A DNA stretch of 64,000 nt from Marsupella aquatica (taxonomy: Eukaryota > Marchantiophyta). Location: NCBI GenBank assembly GCA_973895155.1, contig OZ316893.1, positions 23,684,001 to 23,748,000 on the forward strand. Reading direction: 5' to 3'. Under the pieces are notes generated by a model that worked only from the letters and a program-made list of their open reading frames with translations, was not told where the DNA came from and did no database searches. The translations under genes and the position numbers were made by a program. Positions 56,099 to 64,000 of this stretch are shown one piece after another (position 1 is the first letter of the stretch; the number at the start of each line of letters is the position of its first letter).

Positions 56099-58113
56099 CT
56101 GCAGCTCCAAAATCTTCAACTCAATCGAATCTTCGGCGATAAACCTGACGACTTTCACCGACCTTGTTTGCCCTATACGATGTGACCGATCGACGGCCTG
56201 GTCCTCTACCGTGGGATTCCACCACCCGTCTACCATAAGAACATGTGTAGCCTCAGTGATGTTGAGTCCTGTTTTCGTTGCCATCAAGGACAAGAGGATA
56301 ATGCTGATCTGCATGAAATGAGTAGAAACAGTTTAATTAGAATATGAAGAGTTTACCCTTTGAACAAATACAAACACCGATCTGCACGGATAATGACGGT
56401 TGTACCTCTGGGGTCGTCTTGAAATCATTCAAGGCTTGTTCTCTGACATTGGAATTCATTCCTCCATCAATCCTTGTGAACTTTAGACCAGCCTTCAGAA
56501 TGTGTGGCTCAAGCATGTCGAGACATGAAGTCCATTGTGAGAAAACAAGAGCCTTCTGCCTGGGCACAAAGCTTTCGCTGCTGCCCTGTCCTGTAGTGTC
56601 CAGCGGAATCGACTTCAGGTATTCCAAGACTGCATCAAATTTTGGAGAAGGTGGGTGTCGGACATCATATTCTCTTCGCGCCTTCCCTTTTGACTCCGCA
56701 CCACCATTCACTAGCCTCAAATCAGCTGGCCTGTATAGGACCTGGGCTGTCACGTATTTTGAACATTTTGCCGATTTGCAGGTTCCAGTTTCCCGGTCTA
56801 TTGCACAAATGCCACAGTATACATGGCCACAGCCAGAAATCTGAAATGGACTTCCAATCAAGCCCCCCTGCACAATCCAACCATTAAAGTGAGTGCATGC
56901 AGAAATTGTTAGGCAAAGCACGTTAACTGAAATACCTCAATCATACCCCAATAATACCCCAATCATACCCCATACACAGAGTGACTGTACTCACCTTGCA
57001 GTCCACGCAAGCACTTCCAATCTTCAATTGCTGAAACTCTGACACGAGTCGGGCTCGTTGAGGCTCACTAAGGGGCGTTCTTTGCACTTTGTTCCCGATC
57101 TCCTCTTCGCGAATTTTACATAAGGAAGGAAGTTTCGGGTGCACTGCAAATTGTCGCAACCGGAGCAGAACGCTCAACACATTCGATAAGGCACCTCTTT
57201 CGGCATCACGGAATTCCTACAACATTACAGGCACATTAATTGCCATCGAACAGACACCTTCAAGGGATCAAATTGAACTCTCATACGTCTTCAACATTGG
57301 GGATTATTAAGAGCCTTACATACCTTGTATAACTCCTTACTCTTTTCCTCCTGATCAAAATAAGCGTTTCGTTCTTGTTGTGTTCTCCATTCAACAATTT
57401 GCACCTCGATCATCTTAGGGGGCAGTGGGAGTATGCCTGCATGTAAGCACAGTGGCAGGGTAAATGCACAATTGATAAAGAAATCAGGCTTGGGATTAAA
57501 CAAAGTGAACTCTACCATGATATATGCATGCACGCTTACTTTTGTCTCTCCTGAGCGCAATCGCAACCAAGTTTTTCGAGAGGATGCCATTCGCTATCTT
57601 TGGCCTTGTCTTCAGCAGCTTCTTTAACTGCGAGAATTCCTTCCACTCTCCTAAAGGATAATACCTCAGAAAACTGAAGTAAGGAAACAGATCAGAAGCC
57701 TCGTTCTGTATGGGTGTACCGCTTAGGCACCACCTCCTCTCTGCCTTGAGACAACGCGAGGCCTTGAAATTTTGACTAGTTTTATTTTTCATGACATGAC
57801 ACTCATCCAGGACTACTCTAAGCCAACTAATCTTAAACAGTGGACCTGCAAGTCTAGGTTTTTTTACAGGTCTCTTCATACTCCCTTTTGGCACGCTGGA
57901 CGTCTTTGGAGCAATGGGAGACTCCCCTATCATGATTGAGTACGTAGTGACAACCACGTCATGGCTTGAAATAAAGTTGATGTCTTTATTCCTCTTGTTG
58001 TGGTAGAGGAGGACCTTCACTTTTGCTATCTTGGAGGTCCTTGCAGCTATTTCTTGGCCCCATTGAATCACCACGCTGGCTGGACAAACAACTAGAGTTG
58101 GCCCCGGGGTCCT
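56099..58113 (-). pseudogene. SNF2-family helicase fragment (RAD5/HLTF-like) with RING finger, 5'-truncated
   Basis: Five exons on the minus strand with GT-AG junctions: about 58113-57540, 57436-57324, 57216-56995, 56867-56406, 56308-56099; frames join cleanly. Exon 1 has L-V-V-C-P-A-S-V-V-I-Q-W (Ia), V-V-L-D-E-C-H (box II; Cys is unusual) and L-S-G-T-P-I-Q-N (III). Exons 3-4 hold a RING across the intron (C-V-D-C-K, then C-G-H-V-Y-C-G-I-C). Exon 4 has V-F-S-Q-W-T (IV) and exon 5 W-W-N-P-T-V-E-D-Q-A and R-S-H-R-I-G-Q-T (V/VI). Family members remodel chromatin or handle stalled forks. Motif I (Walker A) is absent; sequence upstream of 58113 is unrelated and no ATG is present. The final exon is also missing. 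Confidence 0.8.
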
Positions 58114-58844
58114 CACTTATTTCCTTCCGACCCATCACGCGCAACTAAGTATAGGGTTTTTTAATTCGATTCCGCGGAAGACTTAAGAAGTTTTGTTGAA
58201 GAACTTTAGGGGTATAAAAATAAATTGTGCAACTTAGAAGTTTGGTAGGGATGGGTAAAAACTCAATTCTTCAATATAAGTTGTACGTTTAAGATAGGGT
58301 ATGCTGGGAAAGAAAATATACTAGTGACACGCGTCAACCTTTAATTGGTCCACGTGGCACTACCTTGCATAAGCATGGTTTAGGGGCAACATGTGGGTTT
58401 CATAGAGTTTTGAGGGGAAAACCCAGGGGAAAATTCAAATTGTTTGTGTGAGCGGGAGGTGGACAGGGAGGGGGGGAGAGCAAGGGTTAGGGTAGCCACT
58501 CGAGTGTCACTTAGGGCCGTCGATCCTGGCTAGAGCCGTTTGGGTGAAATCGTGGGGCCATACATTTGGTCGCTCGGGTCCATGGAAGGACCGATTCTTG
58601 TTATAGACTAGTTGTCGTAGCCGTCCAGCACCAAGTTTAGGGTAAAATTGGGCAGCCATCCATCCATCCATTTGTTGGGCCATCCATCGGCAGTTTGCGA
58701 TGGCTGGTTAGGGAACATTCGAATGCGCTTGTGAAGGAAACTTTTGCAGGGTGAGTTGGGGATCAGGGGCTGGGTGTTGCCTCGACACTTTTACAAAGGA
58801 AAAGCTTTGAAGCGGGGGCTGCGATGCAAGGATTGCAATGCTGA
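58114..58844. other. No gene recognised
   Basis: Unrelated to the helicase. The break at 58113 is abrupt, without an obvious TIR or LTR. Confidence 0.3.
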
Positions 58845-59235
58845 TTGATGGATTGACTGAGGCGCTGCGCTGCTGCAATGTTGATCGATTGAGCCACTAC
58901 TGATCGATTGAGGCTTGAGGTGTTGCACTACTGTGATTGAGGTGCTGTGATTGAGGCATGAGGTGTTGCGCTGCTGTGATTGAGGTGCTGCGATTGAGGC
59001 ACGAGGTGCTGTGCTGCTGTGATTGAGGTGCTGCGATAGAGGCTTGAGGTGTTGCGCTACGATTGAGGCTTGATGAGGTGCTGCGCTGCAATTGAGGCTT
59101 GAGGTGCTGTGCTGAAATTGAGGCTGGAGGTGCTACGCTGTGACTGCTGTGGCGATTGTGGCTTGAGGTGTTGTGCTGCGATTGCTGCTATGATTGAGGC
59201 ACTACGATTGAGGCGCTGATTGGGAAGGGTTGTGA
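58845..59235. repeat. Minisatellite of GATTGAGGYTTGAGGTGCTGC-type units
   Basis: Irregular units of 20-35 bp with GATTGAGG, CTTGAGGTG and TGCGCTGCTGTGATTGAGG. A separate 12-bp repeat (TTGCTGCCTRCA) is at about 59308-59356. Confidence 0.7.
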
Positions 59236-60356
59236 TTGGGGGAGAGTTTGGAAGGAGTTGCTGCTATGATTTGGCGAGGCTATTGATTGGGCAAGTTTGG
59301 ACCGGGCATTGCTGCCTGCATTGCTGCCTACATTGTTGCCTACGTTGCTGCCTCCATTGCTACTATCATACTGTGATTGGGTGTTCTGAGTTGCGAGCTG
59401 CATTGTGGGCTGCAATAGAGAGTTCAAGGTGAACCAAGGCTGTGCACGAGTGCTCATTGTGAGCTGATCAAGCTTGGTTGGGTGTGCTTCATCTGCTACA
59501 GCTGCTTTTGGTGAAGTTCGATCTCTATCTCAATCTTGGTGCTTTCGAGTTGCAAGATAATTGTGTTGTAACTTTTTCCTTCGTTGTCTAGCTCCATTTG
59601 GACTTGTCAAGGTCTATCAAATCTGTTGTTTGTCGATCTATCTTTCAGCTTTAATTTAGTTGCTGCCTTTTCGCCCCACTTTAAAGCTTAAAAGCGGCTG
59701 CTGTCCAACAGGAAAGCTCATCGATCTCCAGCTTACTCCTGATAGAGTAGGCGTAGCACCTTTAGTCTATCAATGTAGTAGACTTATCTATGTGAACGAT
59801 ACCGAGGATCCAGTGTCAGCAGTCTTCAATCTTCAGTCAGCTTCTGTGTAGCTAGCAGTTGGGCAGCCAGGTCTCGCTTCATTGCTTCCTCTCGATGCTC
59901 ACTAGCTCCATCCATAGAAGTCCTTGGCAGAAGCATCCTCGGTTAGCAGCATGCACCCATCTTGGCTCTGTCTCTTCAGTTTCAAGTAGCTCCAATGTAT
60001 CAACATAATGCCAAATAATTACAGTAGACAGGCCCAATCAAATTATTATCAGTTATGTCAATTCAACTTATAAATATGCACATTGGATAAACCTCAGATC
60101 CTGCCTCAGTTGTCTTAGATTCTCGCTCAGATTAGAAATTTGTTGTTGTCGAAGTCACTTGAGGTTGGAGAACTTGTTGCTGGAGTTCAGTCTGCTGTCG
60201 AAGTCACTTGAGGCTGTCTACTAAGTCTCAAACAATGTTGAATACTGAGTACTCTTGGAAGCTTTGTAATGACTGCTCTGCTTATTAGTTTGTTTTATGA
60301 ATGGTGAATTTGATTTGCTGTTGTGATCCTGTGATTCTGACATTGTGTTGTGCAGT
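59236..60356. other. No firm gene
   Basis: Possibly 5' leader or introns of the downstream gene. A short direct repeat (GTCGAAGTCACTTGAGG) occurs near 60148 and 60197. Confidence 0.3.
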
Positions 60357-60830
60357 TTGTCAAAAAAGATTATAGTGCAGGTTCTCAAGGAGCTGTCTAA
60401 AGTCTATAAATTGGAACCAGTATTTGCCAAGGTATGCTAAATTCTAGTGAGCTCAGCTTGAATTTCATTCAGATTCTTCTTTTGTTTTTTATCTTATTGG
60501 ATGTTTCATGGTAGAGGTTCAATTGCCTTTCCTCCTTTCTCTATTTAGTCTCCTATATATCTAAGCAAGTTTGTGCTCTACCAAGGACTCATTTCCACCA
60601 AGAATGAACTTGGTCGGAGGTTATCTCTTTGAAATCAGTCAGGTTTTTGATAAATTAGTACATGCTCTCAACTGTTCTTGCAGGATGGGTTGGTTTCCTG
60701 ATTGGTTCAGGGCATCGTGAAGGCATCTAAGAAGCTTCAGCAATATACCACAGTTCACATCCAAAAAGTTGTGAAAGGAGCAGACCTCAAACAACATTTG
60801 CTACATCTCTTGCTTGATAAGGCATTAAAG
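60357..60830 (+). pseudogene. Two probable exons of an unknown gene
   Basis: 60357-60431 ends in a good donor (caaggtatgc). 60684-60830 starts after ttcttgcag and ends before gtatgc. It reads I-V-K-A-S-K-K-L-Q-Q-Y, then H-I-Q-K-V-V-K-G-A-D-L, with one in-frame TGA near 60697. No family recognised. It may belong to the PHD gene downstream or to a captured gene piece. Confidence 0.3.
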
Positions 60831-60961
60831 GTATGCTTATGTTAAGTATGTGTTGTTTGATCAATAACTACCAAGTTAATGTTGACTACAGAGGGGCTGA
60901 AAACGGATTCTAAGTGAATGTTCTGTTGTGCAGAGGTAAACTCACTATCTAGCAAGCTGAG

Positions 60962-61626
60962 ATGGCTTCTGATGTGCCAAGGATTGATATATTTTCCCAT
61001 AAGGAGCACCACCGCATGGATCCCCCTTGTTGTTTCTTTTGTGATGAGACAAATGATGTGGTATTTTGTGATGGGCCTTGTAGTAGACATTTTCACTTTG
61101 TTGGTGGAAAAGGTATGCAGGGGCCCATTTGCACTCCTGTCACATTGCCAGAGAACAATGACTGGAGGGCACCTTGGGTTTGTCAATTGTGTGCTGCCGG
61201 CAGAGCTAGATGCTTTGCTTGTGGACTCATTGGAAGATTTGAACATCCCACTGCACAGGAATCTCTTGTGCTCCATTGTGCCCACCCGGATTGCTTTTCT
61301 CATTATCACCCTGGCTGCCTTAGGGTGTTACTTATGGTTGGGGCACTGCCTTAGAGGTCTCATCCAACCAATCCAAAAACCCTAATATGCCCAAGGCATT
61401 TTTGTGAGTACTGTAAAGTCTACAAGGATGGGATTAAGGACTTTGTACAGTGTCGCAGGTGCCCTCGAAGTTGGTGTCATGATGAGACCTCTGAGGGAGT
61501 GAAACACCTCAGGAGGTGTGTCAAGGGCAGGGACCATTGGGATGTGGAAGGGTGGCGTTTCATTTACTGTCATAGGCATGCAATATTTGAGGGCAACTTG
61601 GTCCCTATTCAGCCTCATACGTCTTA
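60962..61626 (+). pseudogene. EDM2-like multi-PHD zinc-finger protein, one in-frame stop
   Basis: ATG 60962 opens a frame of 131 codons, then TAG at 61352-61354, and the same frame continues for 90 codons to TAG 61624-61626. PHD-type ligands: C-C-F-F-C-D, V-F-C-D-G-P-C, H-F-H, W-V-C-Q-L-C; then C-F-A-C-G, C-A-H-P-D-C, H-Y-H-P-G-C. After the stop come I-C-P-R-H-F-C-E-Y-C, C-R-R-C-P-R-S-W-C-H and I-Y-C-H-R-H. This order is that of the PHD block of plant EDM2-type chromatin proteins, which control gene and transposon silencing through histone marks. The rest of EDM2 is not here, so it is a captured or trimmed copy. The short distance to the possible transposase at 61879 suggests both may be in one mobile element. 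Confidence 0.6.
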
Positions 61627-61878
61627 GAGTTTGTGAAATTGATAGTACAAAGCAAACTTCTTCTTTTGGCTAATCACATGTGAACAATAACCAACAAGAA
61701 TTGTTTGTGTTGGTCTTTAAATGTGGTTATGAAAAGGTTTTTTGAGCAGTCTCTAATTTGATTCATATTGTGTTGTTTACTGTGCTGGATGGCAGGTTCA
61801 TTATGTATGGCAGGTTCAATATGTGTATGTGATTGTATTTAGAACCCTTGATGCTTTAACTTGAACGAATTGATTGCA

Positions 61879-63935
61879 ATGGCTACCCAGTTTGTAAAAC
61901 TATTGCACAAAAAAAGGGATGTGGTGACTGATGGGAAAGATGAAGAACCTATAGCTGTGTTGGCCTTCAAAGAAGGACAAACCTTAGCTGATTTTTGAAG
62001 TCAAATTCCTGAATTGGTTGATTTTGATTTTGATTTCTGGGATTATAGGCTTCCTGGTCGCATGAAGGTCAACAGTGAGAAAATGACTGAGTTGTCTGAA
62101 TTGGATGGGAAAGTTGCTGTCATTGAACAAATTGGATCCCTACCTTCTGCTAGGACAGGGTTCCCATCAGTTTCTGCTGCTGTCACCCAATTGGCTGCAG
62201 TGGACTCTTCCCAGGGTGAACAGCTTCAAGAAGCTCCCCCTGTGAGAGCTTCTTTTGAGTCTATTTTGATGTCTAAGGTGGCTATCAAAGTCTGGAATGA
62301 TGAATTTACAAGATTGGAGAAGTGGATTCACAAGAGTGGTTATAAAAATCATAATTGGAGAGTTCAAACATGGGATGAAGGACAGGATGTGTGAGGCCAT
62401 CTGGAATGTCTTGAGTGTAGAGTGGTCTATGGGAGGGCAGATAATTCCCAAGATAAGAAGTCAATTGCTAATTTGTTCAGCAATTTTAAGACCAAGCACC
62501 TTGCCTTTGCTAAACACAAAGACAATTACTGTAGGAGAAGGGGTATTGCTATGACTGGGGTGAAGTCCTCTGATCTTGCACAGAAGCTTGAGTTTGATTA
62601 TGAGGGTGCCATAGCAACTGGCCTAGAGATAGTCCAGAATCTGAATGCTGAGTGTGGAGGTGATGATGAGTTATTTCATGTGCCCCCTGTGCCTGGTCCA
62701 GCCAATAATGCAAACAAGTGGTTCCTTTATAAGGTTCGTTGCAAAGTCTGTGGGGCAATCATGGATTTGGTTTGTAAGAAAGGGACTTTGGATCACAACC
62801 TGAGGACACACTTGGTCAGTCGAGGTCACCTGGATGTAGTTGAAGCCAGAGAGAATACTGCTGAACTTGCATTGAGATCTGGAAAGAGGGGCAGACCAAG
62901 GAAGCCAGATGAGAGGGATCAACATCCTTCACATAATTCAATCTTAAAATTCTTCAAGGAGGATGCTTCCAATGCAAGCAGCAGCTCTGGCACAGGTGGG
63001 TCTAGAGACATTGATGTGGGCTTAAGTTTGCTTTGTTGGGGAATATGGGATGAATATGTAGAGTGGAAGAATGTGAAGTATGCTGTGAAGGGTATCTTGC
63101 ATGATCAGCAGGGAGGACATGTCTGGAATTTGGATGCTGCAATCTCTGTTCATGTCTACAATCCTAGCACAAATTCTACTGTACATATAGAAGGACTATT
63201 TAGGCATGAAGATTGTTGTAGGTTGTCCTTGTATGGTGGGGGTTTTCTGAACCTAACTTGCAGTAGATGTCATGCTATAACACTAGAAGATGACTTTCGT
63301 GGACGGGTGCACAGGGAAGCGGAGGCTTTAGCAAAGAGAGGGGAAAGAAGCACACAGGGTGGTTTGAATGCACGTTATTTGACACGTCCAGAGTTGAGTA
63401 CACAAATGCGTCACTTGAATGTCAAGAGAAGAAAGGAGAGATGGTTGTTGGCACTACAGACTCAGAAAGTGTGTGCCCTGAGTACTAGGAAGAGAAAATT
63501 GCAAGAATTGTTAGGAGTAGCTGCAGACAGAAAAGATTTGAGACTTTTTTTAAGGAGTATTGTCAATGGTCATAGGAATGGTGCATTTGGTGGAAAAGAA
63601 GGTCTTTGGGATTTCTTGAAGGATATAGGTAGAAATTTGGAGAGAAGTGCAAGGGGGTTTCGCTACAGTCAAAAAACAAAAGCCATTGCTCAGGCTATGT
63701 TTCAATATGGAGGCCGGCAGGTGGCACATGTTTTTGCAAGAAACTTATCTGGGCCAAGCCTGAAGACACTAAAACGAGACAGAGCAAAATTTGTGCAATT
63801 TTGTGCTGGGATTAGGCTAGAAACATTCAAGGAGGTGGCTCGAATTCTGTCTGCTACAAAGGAGATGTTGGGGATTGTAGGGGATGTGCCTGTCATGCTT
63901 GCAGAGGATGAAACCAGGATCAAGGAAAGCCCACG
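61879..63935 (+). pseudogene. Zinc-finger/AT-hook protein, possibly a transposase, runs off the window
   Basis: One frame from ATG 61879 to a splice donor (cacggtaagt, after 63935), broken only by TGA at 61996-61998 and 62392-62394. After the second stop comes C-L-E-C ... H-L-A-F-A-K-H and later C-K-V-C-G ... H-N-L-R-T-H, two C2H2/BED-like fingers. An AT-hook (G-K-R-G-R-P-R-K-P) follows near 62880. A long basic helical region leads to P-V-M-L-A-E-D-E-T-R-I at the end. An acidic motif after a DNA-binding N-terminus is what a DDE transposase would show, but the catalytic core lies beyond the window, so this is a guess. Both TGA codons could be CGA by a C-to-T change. Confidence 0.45.
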
Positions 63936-64000
63936 GTAAGTCAATTACAGTAGCACATAATGATGTGATTGGAGTTTTAGGGTTTAGGACTATTTCTGAT

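Noticed and set aside
1-64000. tRNA and rRNA genes
   Set aside because: I did not recognise any cloverleaf or rRNA segment by eye; a tRNA covariance search was not possible.

Overview
The window looks like nuclear DNA of a land plant. It holds Arabidopsis-type TTTAGGG tracts, a ROP-type (plant Rho) GTPase, CACTA transposon remains (DUF4218/DUF4216 type), a Ty3/gypsy reverse transcriptase piece and spliceosomal introns (gtaagt...ag). I cannot name the species; a non-seed plant is only a guess. Most of the window is transposon sequence in decay, and few genes look intact.

1-34 kb is a nest of elements. A gag-only terminal-repeat retroelement (C, 1-14565) is interrupted by a 10,073-bp DNA transposon (A, 740-10812). 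A has 18-bp terminal inverted repeats and a 4-bp GGAA target duplication. Removing A plus one GGAA restores the gag-like reading frame exactly. A second copy (B, 26635-32855, duplication AGAA) sits in a decayed CACTA element whose right end is at 34248. A and B are complementary deletion derivatives of one family. Between them they carry a small Cys/His-rich protein, an F-box-like protein, an unknown Cys-containing protein, a protein with a ParB-like domain followed by a beta-class DNA amino-methyltransferase, and on the other strand a DUF7869-type protein that I infer to be the DDE-like transposase. The family is peppered with a 14-bp palindrome, CGATAAATTTATCG, often followed by a CATTCC-like tail. 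It lies in introns, promoters and intergenic gaps and is nearly absent from coding exons. A family that pairs transposase, DNA methyltransferase and a dispersed palindromic site is my best candidate for an undescribed system.

15.8-16.6 kb is a higher-order tandem repeat punctuated by short telomere-like tracts. 18.2-21.2 kb is a second gag-like retroelement on the minus strand (D), followed by a truncated Ty3/gypsy RT-RNase H piece. 23.4-25.8 kb holds tandem arrays with a period near 158 bp and a 22-bp minisatellite.

36.7-47.1 kb is a segmental duplication. One copy has an intact intronless ROP GTPase gene (37521-38216). The other is split by about 4.65 kb of inserted or rearranged DNA and carries a frameshifted ROP pseudogene (45735-46319). 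48.2-49.0 kb encodes a RING-H2-like protein with acidic repeats that lacks the last zinc ligand. 56.1-58.1 kb is a 5'-truncated, five-exon RAD5/HLTF-like SNF2 helicase with a RING insert. 60.9-61.6 kb is an EDM2-like multi-PHD gene with one in-frame stop. 61.9 kb to the window end is a zinc-finger/AT-hook protein, possibly a transposase, with two in-frame stops and a splice donor near the edge.

Coordinates of repeats and exons were read by eye. Family names rest on motif recognition, not on database searches.
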